Source: Acarospora socialis
Lineage: Eukaryota; Ascomycota; Lecanoromycetes; Acarosporales; Acarosporaceae
Direction of reading: 5' to 3'
DNA: 64,000 nt
Assembly: GCA_025617375.2 (NCBI GenBank)
Contig: JAMYGW020000002.1
Coordinates: forward strand, 248,001 to 312,000
Position 1 is the stretch's first letter, and the number at the start of each line of letters is the position of its first letter. Shown here one piece after another: positions 48,461-61,370 of the stretch. The notes beneath the pieces are model-generated. The model had not been told where the DNA came from and ran no database searches. It saw only the letters and a program-made list of their open reading frames with translations. A program made the translations under genes and the position numbers.

Positions 48461-50816
48461 AACAATAAGCTGCATTAACATGTACATTCAACTCATAAAA
48501 AGATCAAAAAGTCTGTTTCTAAGAGCTTAAGCTCAAAATTTGATCTTAAGATCTCATTGACAACAATGAATAATGTAAATATCTATATCATCAACATTAT
48601 CAAATTCAACACAGTCAATATCATTGATGAATCTGAATGTCAATTTCACAACTAACATTACATAACAATATTATTTCAATTCAAGTCTGACAAAGACTTC
48701 ATCAAATCTATCTATTTAAACATCAGTTACATGATGTTTTTGATGAATAGATTATTTCTTTGAAAATATCTATTTGATATTGCTATTCAGAAAATGCAGA
48801 AGTTGATAATTATACATGATATTGATAGTTGAACTCACAAATGTCAGAAATTTGTATAAATTCATCTGTATATATTGAATTATCTGTTTAACAAGAATGA
48901 GAAGTCTTCATTAAGTCTTGTTCATATTACTTGCAATATACATCTTGTCAATAATCTTCAAGTCAATCTCTTAATCAGTATGAATATCTTGTTGCAAAAA
49001 GTCATCATAGAAAAATGTAAAAATATGATTATTGATCTTCAGATTACATCAAGACTAAATGAATAAATTCAATAAATTGTTCAGTTCATCAAGAAAATCT
49101 TAATATCATTATATATTCTGCATCAAGTTTCTATTAAGATAGACAATCAACTGCTATCAAAAAATTAAGATTTTATCTTCTTGCTGACTCAGCAAGAAGT
49201 GTATAATCATGTTGTTGATTTCAATTTCTTTGTTGTTCATGTTCAAAATGATGAATCTACTAATATAATAATTTCATGACATATCTATCTTGAGATTGTA
49301 ATCAATTATAAGAAAGAGAATTGCTATGTAGACAATATTGAGAATCTTAAATTTGTCATACTCTGTCTGTTAAAATCTGTTGTTGATTTGTTCAAAATTT
49401 ATCTATTAAATGAAGTCACAATATACAGTGACAAGTCTGATCAAGTTGTCACTCTTATTACTGTTATGAAGACTTACTCAAATTTATGACATGATCATAG
49501 AAAAATGATAAATATATCTGAATCAGATTAGCTTCAGATTTCACTTAAGCAAGAATGAGAAGATACAAAATTGTTAAAGTGAGTCTATTCACTCAATGAT
49601 GAAACATGACAACTAGTTAACAAGAAATTTGATGAATTACACATGCAAGAGCAAATGAATTGATTAATTCAGTTAATCTCATTTAACTTTTCAGTTTTCA
49701 TTATCTGAAAGATGATTATATCAGAAGACATGTCAAAAAAAAAAACATGTGATGATAGATATTCATGATCTAAACTGAATATTACAGTCAGATTCTTATT
49801 TCTTATTCTTGCAGACAGATATTACATCTGTAGTATGAAGTTATCATTATATATTCACTGTATATTGTATCTCTTTCTTCTATCAATGACTGATCAACTC
49901 AGTAGATTGACTCAAATTCACTATGATTTTGCATTGAGATCAAGAGCACTTTAATGTGACTATCATAAACTATCACAATTCATCTTCTTATATTCAACAA
50001 CAAATGAACTGAATTCTTCATGTCTTTTGAGCTTTTGTTCAAGACTATGTTGATGATATCATTATATTTTTAAAGTCACTGAATAAACACATTCATCATC
50101 TTCATCAAATCTTTCAGTTATTTCAGAATCTTGACATAAGTCTAGAATTTAAGAAGTCATTTCTAGACTATTTTACAGTTATATTACTAGATCAACAAGT
50201 GAATGTTCTAGATCTATTCATCTCTGAAAAAAAGATTAGAACACTGACTGACTTACAGTTTTTTACTATTTTCAAGACTCTTAAAATCTATCTAGAACTT
50301 ATGAACTGATTATATTTCTATATTTTGTACTATGCACAGATAACTGCATCATTGCAGACACATAAGATGATTTTGATGAAGACTTCATCAGTTTTTAAAG
50401 AATATGTTTAAAGACAACATTCTCATCAGATCACAATAAACAAATCAAGTAAGAAAGAAATTCATATCTTTGAAACACTGCAGAATCTAGTTAAGATATC
50501 TATCTTTTTTGTTCACTTTGACTTTAGTTAACAACTATACATCAATGTGAATGTGTTTAAACAGTACAGTTTTGATGTCATGATATATCATGTAAACAGT
50601 GACTCAAATAGAACTGAGTTTTCATGACAGAAGATACAGTTTATTTTCTTTTTAAACAAGTTACTTACTTCAGCAGAAAGAAACTACTGATTCACAAAAA
50701 TGAAAATAGCTGAATTAGTGTGAGTAGTATGAAAAATAAGACATGTTATTGAATCAGTTTCATCAAAGTTAACAATCATAGTCATCACTGATCATAGTGT
50801 CACTATCTTTATAGCA
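48461..50816 (+). pseudogene. Gypsy-2 internal region: gag/pol start, RT, RNase H
   Basis: The first 1.3 kb is too decayed to assign with confidence. At about 50,040-50,130 the plus strand reads DYVDDIIIF, the reverse-transcriptase catalytic box, followed by HIHHLHQIFQLFQNLDISLE. RNase H lies at about 50,500-50,810 (TSAERNY at about 50,680, then ITDHSVTIFIA). It is a fossil with many breaks. Confidence 0.75.
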
Positions 50817-50824
50817 TGTTAAAC

Positions 50825-50844
50825 TAGAATGATCACCAAACTAA
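50825..50844 (+). repeat. Left terminal inverted repeat of hAT copy B
   Basis: TAGAATGATCACCAAACTAA. It starts directly after TGTTAAAC and pairs with the right end at 18 of 20 positions, the two differences being C/T. Subterminal sequence to about 50,960 is dense in GAGTCAAGTCAG-like words, probable remains of GC-rich subterminal repeats. Confidence 0.85.
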
Positions 50845-51079
50845 GTTAACTCTGATTGATCTGAACTGAGCTTTTGAGTCAAGTCAGATCAAGTTGAGTT
50901 TTCAAGCTCAGAGATTTGAATCAGATTTGATTTGAAAGCTTGATTTGACTCAGACATTTAGTTCAAGTTTTAATGATTATAATTATGATTAGTAAGTGAA
51001 CTCTTGAATTAGAGTTTAAGAATTTGAATTGAAAGAGTGTGATATATGAGTGTTATAAGTGAGTGTTATATATTGAACA

Positions 51080-51537
51080 AAGATATTGCTTTCATTCTAA
51101 GATTACTATTTATCATATTAAGAACACAGTATTTCTGAAGTAACTTTAATCACTTTTACTTCAATCTACATCTTTTGATGCAATATTTCAGTTATGCATG
51201 TATTTCTTGATGAGAATCATATTCTTTTGCTGAATAATAACTTACTTTATGTGAATTGCAGCAAGATTAACATCTAAACAAGTTAGTTTATAGTTTCTTA
51301 ACAGTGTGTTCAACATACTTTCAAAGAAAACAACAACATATACTTTCACAGCTTCTTGCAGACTCTTTATGACTGAGACTTGAAATTAAAAACTCTTGTC
51401 ATAATATTAAATCTTTATTGAATAGTTCTGAGTGATTTCTCAACACAGTCACTGAAAGAAAAGTTTTTTTATTAAGAAATTGATTGATCTCTAATAGCAA
51501 CATATTTCATAAAGAACAACAGCTATAAAGTAGAATT
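51080..51537 (-). pseudogene. Probable 3' exon of a minus-strand hAT cargo gene
   Basis: Read on the minus strand, a pyrimidine-rich acceptor CTTTTCTTTCAG ends at 51,452. It is followed by a stretch with protein-like composition (EFLISSLSHKESARSCES in one frame) to about 51,250. It would be joined to the open frame at 52,099-52,374 across the 13-bp array. The protein is not recognised and stops are present. This rests mostly on splice signals. Confidence 0.3.
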
Positions 51538-52088
51538 GAGTGTTAAAATTGAGCATTAAAATTGAGCAATAGAATTGAGCAATAGAATTGAGCAATAAAA
51601 TTGAGCAATAAAATTAAGCAATATCATGAGCATCATCATCAAGCATCAAAACAAAGCATCAAGACAAAGCATCAAAACTAAGCATCATCATGAAGCATCA
51701 TCACAAAGCATTAAAATAAAGCATCAAAACTAAGCATTAAAACTGAGCATTAAAACAAAACATCAAAACTGAATAATAAAATTGAGCAATAGAATTGATC
51801 AATCAAATTAATCAATATCATGAGCATCAAAACAAAGTACAAAATTAAGCATCAAAATTGAGCATCAAAACAAAGAATTAAAATAAAGTATCAAAATGAA
51901 TCATTAAAACTAAGCATCAAAACAAAGTATCATCATAAAGCATTAAAACTGAGCATTAAATCTGAGCACTGAAACTGAGTATCAAAATAAAGCATCATTA
52001 GAAAGCACTGAATCAAAGTATCAAAATAAGACATCAAAATTGAGCATCAAAACTGAGCAATAAAATTAAACAATAAAATCAAACTTAC
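51538..52088 (-). repeat. Array 1 of 13-bp units, probably an expanded intron
   Basis: About 40 tandem units of 12-13 bp (plus strand GAGCATCAAAATT, GAGCAATAGAATT, AAGCATCAAAACT and similar). On the minus strand the units read TTTTGATGCTCA. A GTAAGT donor occupies 52,083-52,088 on the minus strand, exactly where the array meets the open frame at 52,099, and a CAG acceptor lies at 51,452. I infer a spliced array of about 637 bp; transcription has not been shown. Confidence 0.6.
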
Positions 52089-52098
52089 TGTCTGACTT

Positions 52099-52374
52099 TC
52101 AACAGTGAGTTGATTTAGATTTTGCAGTGACTATCTGAGTTTCTTCATTTTCATTTATATTTGCAGCAGTATTCATCTCAATCTTTATCTGTATTTCAGC
52201 AATATTTTCTTTTATGTTTTCTTCACTCTTTTCTTTTTTCTTTTCTTCATCACTGATTTTTTCATCTTCACATATCTTTTCAGCAGTCAGTGTCTTTTCT
52301 CTGCTCAGTATCATCTTTGTAGTATTATGTTTTGTTGAAGATTTCTTGCTACATGTTATGATGTAATATGACAA
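52099..52374 (-). CDS. Charged hypothetical exon in hAT copy B
   Basis: A 91-codon open minus-strand frame rich in Lys and Glu (for example EKICEDEKISDEEKKKEKSE), hydrophilic and probably disordered. Coding sequence may extend upstream to about 52,540. It ends just before a GTAAGT donor at 52,088, so it is more likely an exon than a full gene. A glutamate/lysine-rich composition fits a nuclear protein but shows no domain. Function unknown. Confidence 0.4.
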   Translation of the reverse strand: MSYYIITCSKKSSTKHNTTKMILSREKTLTAEKICEDEKISDEEKKKEKSEENIKENIAEIQIKIEMNTAANINENEETQIVTAKSKSTHC

Positions 52375-52669
52375 TTTGATGAAGTTTTAAGATTAAGTTA
52401 ATAGAAGTGTTATAAGAAATTGATATAAAGATAAAGATATCTTTGAGTGACTGTGAGTTCTAATATATGTGAAAAACTGAGTTGATGAGAAAATTGTAGT
52501 TTGAAGTTCATTATTGAAAGATGTTACTGAGATGTTAGAGAGACTGAGATGTTATGCTAGTAAATATTACATTCACTTATGATATGTGTGTCAATGTTAT
52601 GATGCTAATAAACATCATATTTACTCATGATATGTGCATCAATATTATGAGTAAATACATCAACACATC

Positions 52670-53700
52670 TATCTTTAACACTCAGTTCTTATCTTCACTT
52701 TCACTGCTTAGTCTTTACATTCAATTTCTATGTTCAGTCTCTATATTCAGTTTCTATGTTCAGTTTCTACACTTAGTTTCTACATTCAGTCTCTATGCTC
52801 AGTATCTATATTCAGTAAGTTTATTATTTTACTTTGATGCTTTATTTCAGTGCTTCATTTTGATACTTTATTTTGATGCTTTGTTTCAGTGCTTCATTTT
52901 GATACTCAGTTTTGATGCTTAATTTTGATGCTTCAATTTGATACTTTATTTTGATACTTTATTCTGATGTTTCATTTCAGTGCTTTGTTTTGATACTCAA
53001 TTTATCACTCATTTCTATCACTCAGTTTTGATATTTCATCTTGATACTCTGTTTTAATATTGTATTTTAATGCTCAATTTTGATGCTTTGTTCTGATGCT
53101 TAGTTTTGATGCTTTGTTTTAATACTCAATATATTACTTACTTCTATCACTTCATTTTGATATTTTGTCTCAGTACTTTATTTTAATATTTCACTTTGAT
53201 ACTTCATTTTGATGCTTTGTTCTGATGCTTTATTTTGATGTTTAATTTTAATGTTTAGTTTTGATGCTTTCTCTTGATGTATTGTCTTGATGCATTGTCT
53301 TGATGCATTGTCTTGATGCATTGTCTTGATGCATTGTCTTAATACATTGTCTTAATGCTTCATTTTGATGCTTCATTTCAGTGCTTAATTTTGATGCTCA
53401 ATTTTAATATTTTGTTTTGATGTTTCATTCTGATGCTTTGTCTTAATACTTTATCTTAATACTTTGTCTTGATGCTTTATTCTGATGCTTTATTTCAATG
53501 CTTTATGATAGTGCTCAGTTTTGATGCTTTGTTTTAATGTTTTGTTTTGATGCTCAATTTTAATGCTTTGTTTCAACACTCAATCTATTACTCATTTCTA
53601 TTACTCATTTCTATCACTCAATTTTGATCTTTCATTTTGATGCTTTATTCTGATGCTCATTCTATCACTCAATAATAATACTCATTTATAGTGCTCAAAG
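52670..53700 (+). repeat. Array 2 of 13-bp units, opposite orientation to array 1
   Basis: About 75-80 tandem units. The first 150 bp use TTCAGTTTCTATG-like units; from about 52,838 they become TTTTGATGCTCAA-like, the reverse complement of array 1. Both groups share the 13-bp period. A GTAAGT lies at 52,815-52,820 and a CTCAG acceptor-like site at 53,742, so it too could be an intron, but here the donor lies inside the array and the case is weaker. The two arrays form a large interrupted inverted repeat around 52,089-52,669. Confidence 0.65.
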
Positions 53701-53849
53701 CTAACTTTATATTCTAAACTCTCACAATAACAAAATTCTCAGACACTAAGCTTTCACTTTTCTCTGTCAAATGACTTGTCTCTATTTCATCAATAAACTT
53801 AAAAAATATCTTAAATGTTGACTCTGATCATTGTGATCATTCTTATAAG

Positions 53850-54882
53850 TCATTATATAATTTAAAGAAGATATTTAGCAAATATTTAAACAACTTAAAA
53901 ACTGTATAAACACAGAAGAAATATCAGAAACTTATGAAGAATGAAGATTTTAGATAAATTGAACATACAAAGATGACAGATTGCAGAGTTGTGAAATGAA
54001 AGAAAGATATTATAAAGAAGTTAAAAAAATATAAAACTGCAGATTCTGCTGTACAGAAAATCATGAAAGAAAAGATGAAGAAAGAAGTTTTAAAAAAGCA
54101 ATATAATTGTGAAATATCTGATAGATTTCAAGAATTATAATACTCTATTATAATGTTTCTAACTATCTGCAGCTGTCTATTATGAAGATGAGCTTAAAAC
54201 TTGTTTGATGAAGCAGAAGAATCAAATTTGAATTGATGAGAAAACTAAGAAGAAAAAATTGTTTGCTGATGTTTTGACTCTGAAAAAGAAACATAAGTTT
54301 AAGAAATTACAGCAAGAGATATACTCTATATTAAAATTTTATAGTTTCTTTGACTTTCTCTAGAATGTTGACAAAGATGTCATTATCAATAAGAAGTACA
54401 GCAATATCAATCAGCAGATTGACAAATGTTTTGTTGTTGTGATAAAACATCAAAAAAAATTATTGATCTCACAGAAAAGCAGAAGCTACATAATGCTGAG
54501 AACTTTGATTCTGCAAAGACAATGTGTTTTTTTTGTAGTGATGTTCTTGATCTCAAGCATATTGCTGATTATGATTATCTATGAGTATTATATCACTCAG
54601 TTATAACACTTTGTACTTTTAACAGTGACTAGATATATTCAAGAGTCTACAGTTGATCAAGAAGAAAAGAAGAAAAAGAGTGTTGTTGAGAATGTTGATG
54701 AAGCTTGTGTGATGAAGTTTGAAGATGAGAAGTTCTTGAATGATGATTCAATTGATGAGTTTATTATTGATGCAGCAATTGCTGATGTGAAAAATAATAA
54801 GAAGAAGAAAGATAAAGCTGAAAATGATGAGAATAATGAGAGTATCACAAATGAGAACAGTGATGAGAAGAAAAGTGAGTAA
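53850..54882 (+). pseudogene. hAT cargo gene X: Cys-containing protein with acidic tail
   Basis: The plus strand shows a Lys-rich region (KKDIIKKLKKYKTADSAVQK at about 53,970-54,040) and an intron-like stretch 54,109-54,172 ending CTGCAG. A longer coding stretch follows (FADVLTLKKKHKFKKLQQEI), then a possible metal-binding site CFFCSDVLDLKHI near 54,525-54,565 and a second intron-like stretch at 54,585-54,625. An acidic tail at 54,625-54,882 follows (DDSIDEFIIDAA...KKSE and a stop at 54,880). The frame changes more than once between these parts, so this copy is dead. Both introns carry the TTATAATNCTC word. A zinc-binding, chromatin- or DNA-associated role is possible but unproven. Confidence 0.5.
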
Positions 54883-55469
54883 TAAAGTAATACACAGTTT
54901 TGTTATGACTAAAGCTGTAAGATAGTAAGAGAATAATCAGAGATATCTGTCAAATTGTTTATTTTTATATTCTTGATGATCAATTATCTGATTATGAATA
55001 TGAATTGTTAATAATAGATTATTTCTCTTTAAAATATTGTGTCTAATGTTATCACATAACATAGTATGAAGTTGTACTATAGAATTTTATATTAAATTAT
55101 TTATTTCAATAATTAACATGTTATGCAGAGTAGCTTTCTCATTGATTAAATATGTATAAATTATATGAGTTCTGTCTTTTACTTGTGTAAATTTTGTGAT
55201 TACATAACTACATTTATATAAAGAAAAACTTATTAAATCTCACAACACTCTTCATACCTTACTATTGTTATACTACAACAAAACAATATCTACTCAATCA
55301 GCTTACTCTGAAAAATCATCATTATATCTTTATACAGTTCTTTCTTCAGTCAGCTGACAAATGACTCAGAAAGTTCTTTTATGAGTGCTTTCACTGATAG
55401 AGTTTAATTATCTCAACAGATATAATCACTTTTTTTAACTTTAATAAATGTGTTTAACTCAGAGTATGT

Positions 55470-57750
55470 TCTTTAGATTTTTGTGATGAAGCAAGAATTT
55501 CAAGAGTGATAAAAGACAATTATATGAAGTCAAGACACAGTTGCAAAAGTCAAAAAATATGTCTCAATGTTGTAAAACAGTTTAAGTTGCTCAGCAAAAG
55601 TCTGAAAGTCTTTTGTTGAAGTAGTTAGCAAATGTGATGAAAGACTCAGTGTGATGTGTATTAAGTGTTACAATATTATGAATCATTCAGCATCAAATGA
55701 TGATGAAATAACAATCATAAAACATTATCTGAAGAGCAACAGCTGTCAGAATGCAAGAAAATCATCAGAAAAACAGATTTCAATCTTTGCAGCACTGAAT
55801 ATCACTGTATGCTATGTTTTTCAATTATAACACTTTAATATAACACTCATATCTGTGCAGACAGTTCAAAAAATCATTGTTAAATCACTTAACTTTACTT
55901 CTGAAGTCTTTGATCAGCAGATTTTTTAATTCATTATAATATTCAATCTGTTCTTTTGTGTAATTGAGCATCTAGAGTTTCAAAAATTCATCTAAATATA
56001 TTGTGCTGAAATTAAGATTTCTGATCAAACAAAAGTTGCATAACTTCTTAAACATTATATTGTGAAAGTTCAAAAAGAAATTCTTGCAGTACTTGAGCTG
56101 CAGACTAAAGTCTCTATTGTACTTAATGAATAAATCAATCTTAATCATCTTGCATTTCTAAACATCACTGCATACTTCATCAACACTGAGTAAAAGTACA
56201 GAGAGATTCTTCTAGCATTCAGAGAATTAAAGAGTCAATATAGTGATGAAAATTTAGCTGAATATATTCTTAAAATATTGAAGAAGTGAAATCTGACACA
56301 TCAGTTGTTAGTAATCACAGCAGACAATACTTTCAACAATTATACTTTAAAATGTCATCTCAGTCAACTTTTAAGTGCAAAGAATATAATCTAAAATGAT
56401 GAAACTGAAATCATGAATTGTATAACACATGTTATTCAGCTTGCAGTTAATCAGCTATTTACATATTTGAAAGCTGATGTTAAAAATGATTATTTTACAA
56501 CTACATTTGATGACAGTGAGTTACAAAAGTTCATATTTGAAAAGAACTACTTCTTTAATATCATATTGAAAAAGATCAGTAAATCTTTTGTAATGCTTTA
56601 TTATAATGTTTTATTTCAGTTCATCATTATGTTAACAACATGTTGATGAAGATTTATATGCTTACTATTGCAATCATGACATCATCACAATGACTTAAGC
56701 TGTTCAAAGAATTGCAGAAGACAAATTCTTGTGATATGATTGAGAATGTAAGAACTCAGTGAAACTCATTCTATGATATGTTAAACAGAACATATAAACT
56801 ATGAATTAAACACTCTCAGTAAATAGAGCATCTGATTAGAACAATAAGCAGAATGAAGTTTCTCAAGTATAATACAAGAGAATGACAGCATGTCAAGTAC
56901 ATACTACATCTTCTGAAACACTTCAAGAATTAAATAGAGATTATAAATGTTATCAGTGAGTCAACAATTCACAAGCTGTGATTCACATACAATAATCTGT
57001 TTGATTATCTCAAAAATCAGAATAAAGCAATTGAGAAATTTGAATTATTCTTCAATTTCAAGTTGCTGAATGCTATTGATGCATGTAAAAAAAAACTGAC
57101 TCAATATTATGAAAAGACAAAAGTCAATCATGAATTGTTCTGTAATCTTAAAACAATATTGAATTTATGTAACAAGCTTAACATGTACAATGTAGACATT
57201 CTTCAATCTTCAATTCAAACAATATATCAAAACTGACATGTTTTTGTACAGAAAGATGACTGAGAAAATCTAGATGTAATCTACAAACTTGAGTTTCAAA
57301 AATATTACAGCATCAGCTATCAACATCTGAAAAATGAGTCATCAGATTAAGATTTGATCATACTTGACTTCAAAGAGAAGAAGACAATAGCTATGATGAG
57401 TTACATGAAGAATATGAAAAAACATTAAGATATATCTGTAAAGAAAGAATTTACAGATTATTTGCAAAAATCTTCAGTATTTAATGTGAATATTTCAATT
57501 TTTGAGTACTGAAAGCTGATGAAGAAGTTAAAATCAGTGATAACTTAATTTACAAAGAATATACTTGTGATTTCTGCAGCAGATGTTGATGTTGAATGTT
57601 TATTCAATATGATTTGAGATGTCATTACATATCATTGAAATTGACTAAATTCAAAAATCATCAAGAAAATCATGCTGATCAAATATCATAACATGTTTAT
57701 ATTTGTAACAGAATTAATAAAAAGTTTTGAGAAGAGATCTGCATTGACAA
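55470..57750 (+). pseudogene. hAT-family transposase, mutated
   Basis: The plus strand encodes a BED-type zinc finger near 55,655-55,765 (CIKCYNIMNHSA then HYLKSNSC). An intron-like stretch follows at 55,807-55,860 whose removal keeps the frame. The RNase H-like core has LAFRELKSQYSDENLAEYIL and LLVITADNTFNN at about 56,210-56,340 and ITHVIQLAVNQLF at about 56,420-56,460. A second intron-like stretch is at about 56,579-56,619. The C-terminal hAT dimerisation region lies at 57,560-57,640 (LVISAADVDVECLFNMI, then LNSKIIKKIMLIKYHN). Many in-frame stops are of the TGG-to-TGA and CAA-to-TAA kind. In life it would cut and join the element at 8-bp target sites; this copy cannot. Confidence 0.85.
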
Positions 57751-58900
57751 TGATTGTTAACAGTGATGAAAAAGAATCTTCAGTAAATAAGCTAGATTGA
57801 AAAGCAACTGAATTTCATACAAAGCTTCTATCAAATTAACTCTTCACTGATGATGATTTTTACAGTGATAGTGATTAAAAGAACAACAACAATTTCAGAC
57901 TTTTTAACAGCAATCAAGATGAAAACATTGACTCTAGACTTTATGACAGTGATTAAAATTAAAATTTAAACACTGAAGTGATACATCTAAGCATTATAAA
58001 TATCACAAATCATGCAACATCAAGACATACAATCTTCAACAACAACTATAGTCATAAGTCAATAAACATCAGTTTAAAAGAAGAGCACAGAGCTTTTTTA
58101 TTGAATATGTTATCTGCAGCAATTGATGTCTCAATCACTAGTTTTATCTTCAATGATTCTACTATTATCAGTCTCATTGTTCAAAACATCAGTTCAAACA
58201 ACTCTGTTCAGAGCATCTTTACTGTCATTATATACACAGTCTCAAATACAACATCATGTCAGTAAAGAAACAGAAGTCTTTTTTATAAATAAAGCAAACA
58301 ACTGTTAAAGACATCATTCTTACAGATAAAAGTACAGACACTATACTTCAAAATCATTACTGCTTCAATATTAAGATCACACAAGACACTTAATCTTTCA
58401 CATATCAGTTACATTAGTGATTCTTTAAAGTCAAGAGAAATACACTCATTTTCATCTGAAGATAATGTTGATGTTTATAGATTTAAGTGACATCACTCTC
58501 AGTAAACTTTTGTCTCATCTTTTTCTAAAGTGTAAAACAACATCACAAACAAAGAGTCTTGTTGTTGAGCACATCATGAAATTGTTGTAAATTTTAAACA
58601 GAATACATGCACAGTGTTTTTATAGATTTGCAGTGATCTCATTTCTATATTTACTATCTTACACAGTCTTGTCACAATTCTTATTTTTGCTGCATTCTCT
58701 AGATTAACTCATGACTTCATACTTTTTATGCTCAACAGACTAAGTCATACACATATATGTAGATATACTTTTATACTCTGCAATTCTTAAAAAAGTAATG
58801 TTGTTGAGTTGTTTATAATAAACAACAATTACATTCTGAATCAACAGTATTGTATATACAAAGAGAAAAAATACACTTATGAAACTGACTTTGAGTAAAG
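57751..58900. other. Region between transposase and minus-strand gene Y in hAT copy B
   Basis: A plus-strand open frame at 57,978-58,265 is rich in Ser, Thr, Ile and Asn, with no recognised domain, and could be a tail of the transposase transcript. The remainder is AT-rich without a clear signal. Confidence 0.35.
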
Positions 58901-58949
58901 TATCAGACTTAAACTTGCTTACACATCAATAACAATGATCTTCAAAGTC

Positions 58950-60750
58950 TTTAATCTTCACTCAAAACATTATAGTTCAGTTTAATTTCACACTTTCACT
59001 ATTTTCATTCTTATCATTATTATGATGATCTTTCTTCTTCTTTTTCTCATTATCATTCTATATGTTTTCTTTCATTTCTGAAACTTTTATCTTTTCATCA
59101 GTATTATGTGCAGTGAACAGAGTCTGCTCTATTGATGATTGAATTTTAAATTTTGTCTTAATCTATAGATATATTAAATTAGTAAGAACTTGATAGATAA
59201 TTGTAAAAGCATTATAATTAAGCAATATAAACATATCTGATCATTATGTACATTGATTTTCTCACTCTTTGACTTCAAAGATGTAATCTGTGAAGTTCAT
59301 TTGTTTAATGAGAGTTCTGATATTAAAACAGCACAGAATTAATATATCTTATTCTTTTCTAAGACTGTCTTCTTGATGTTTGCTAGTGCAACTTTGCTGA
59401 ACTTAAGAAAGATGCATTCATCATCAATATTTTTATTCAGTACAATTCACTCAGAAACAGCTACTGTAACTATTTTCTCATTTTTACTCAATACTACTTT
59501 CACTTCTGCATTTTCATCTGCAGAAACATTGAAAATCACTGATAACTGATATTTAAAAAATGAAACAGCATCAGTTTCTGTTTTAAGAAGCATTATAAAT
59601 GAGCATTAAAGTTAAAATATATACTGATGATCTTTATTATCAGCTATATGTTCTTAATCAAGTACAATATTATTGAAAACTTACATAACAAGATCTAAGT
59701 TCTCATCTTTCATAGCAGTAAGCTCTTCATAACTGCAAAGCTGAATGATTTACTATTGATGTTTAACTACTGTATGTAAAGATTCTGTTCAGTAATCTTG
59801 AATATTTTGATGAACTTTTGCAATTTAATTACATCAACACAGTCTAAAATTCAAACAAATAAAATATACTTCTTCATTAAAGACTGCAGAAGAACTCTTT
59901 GCTTCAAGAAGCTTATGTAGAGTTTGAATTTCTTCAGTTTGTATAATGAAGTTATTGTGCTTAATAGTGTCATTATTCTTCTTTTACTGAGTTATTGCAT
60001 TCTGATTCATGAGAAAGATCATTACATATTAAGTTAGAGACTGTGTAAAATTAAAACAATATGTTAATATTCATTATGTTCATTCTCTGCATATCTTTGA
60101 GTCACAATTTTCTCTTTAATTTTAACTACATACTTTATCTTTTAAACAGCATCTTTGAACTTTCTATAGTCTGAATCATGCTTGAGATTCTGATTCACTT
60201 TATTCAGTATTTTGTCATCTTCATTGTGAGTCTTTTCTATTTCATCATCTCTAAAGACATTGATTATTGAAGATTGTGATAGTGTGATTCTTTGAGTTGT
60301 ACTAAATAATGAAGAACTTAATTCAAAAAGAGATGAAGAGCTTCTTAATTCTTGAATATGATTTAATTTCTGATTTAGTACACTCTTTGTGCATTATAAT
60401 TGAGCATTATAATCATAAAAGTTACTTACAAGATTTCACAGTAAAAGAACTGCTGAATACATCTGAAGTATTTTTGAGAAGTATGACATTGAATATTGCT
60501 TCAAAATAATTAATAGATGCTTTTATTCTTTTTCATCAATCAGCAAAGTTTTCTTTCTTTAGGTGTGCAGTAATGTCTGAGATGAATATATTGATTTTGT
60601 TGATCTATTTCTTCTTCTTTTTCTTGTTAAGTTGAGATGATATAAATATATCAGTTTTGTCAATCTGTTTCTTCATCTTCTTCTTGTCAGATTGAGATGA
60701 TGAGTTTAATATATTGATAAAGTGAGTTCTCTTAAAAATAAATGTGTTCA
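58950..60750 (-). pseudogene. hAT cargo gene Y, unknown charged protein
   Basis: On the minus strand, from about 60,720 down, the sequence reads as a hydrophilic protein (AHLKKENFAD, then YFEAIFNVILLKNTSDVFSS). A textbook intron follows at about 60,427-60,368 (GTAAGT donor, two ATTATAATGC words, CTAAATCAG end). Then comes a long Ser- and Lys-rich part (KHDSDYRKFKDAV, KIKYVVKIKEKIVTQRYAEN) and an acidic-basic tail. The part around the intron is conserved in hAT copy A at about 44,820-45,060, on the plus strand there. Stops of the mutational type occur throughout. The opposite strand is also open across 60,309-60,509, so the strand choice rests on the splice sites. Function unknown. Confidence 0.45.
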
Positions 60751-61370
60751 ATGTTGTGTTAAATGAGTTTGATGCTTGCAATTTTACTACATTTATAAAG
60801 ATAATCTTAACATTCTTTCTGTGCTGTTCTAATGATGTATTTCTAGAATGAAAGTCAGTATTTTATCTCTTCATAATTAACTTTACTTACATAATAACTG
60901 ATTGAGCTCTTTTGAGTATATCTAAATGACATTTGATGACTTTCTTCAATCTCTTGATCTGATAGTGTTATATTGTTGTGTTATAAAAGAAACACAAGTA
61001 CATTGATGACTGTATGATAGTTTGAAAAAAAAATCTATGAAGAACTGAAGATTCAGAAAGAAAAGATCAGAAGTTTTGTGAAAGTGAAAAAGTAAACTTG
61101 ATTAAGTACTCATAGTACAGTTTGTTTACATGAATGTTGTTATTTGTTGTGAGTGAATCTGTAAATAACTTCAAAACAAACTACACAATTATTCAGAAAG
61201 TTTATCTCATGATCATTTTATCTCAGACAACTACATACTTGATTTTAAGACATGTTATGTACTGTTTGTAAAGTGTAGTAAAAGAAATCACATTAGTATC
61301 AATTTTATTTTCTAATATAGACATTATAAAAGTAAAGAAACTAACATTCAAGTTATATATTTAGCATTAT

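Noticed and set aside
52554-52922. 122-codon plus-strand frame with a repetitive hydrophobic sequence
   Set aside because: Its second half is the translation of array 2; the period and composition are those of the 13-bp units and not of a protein.
51538-53700. CRISPR-like direct repeats
   Set aside because: The units are 12-13 bp with no spacers of constant length, in a eukaryotic transposon; this is a minisatellite.
60309-60509. 66-codon plus-strand frame conserved in hAT copy A
   Set aside because: It reads through the GTAAGT intron of the minus-strand gene Y and the repeat word inside it. Conservation is explained by the minus-strand gene, though the strand remains somewhat uncertain.
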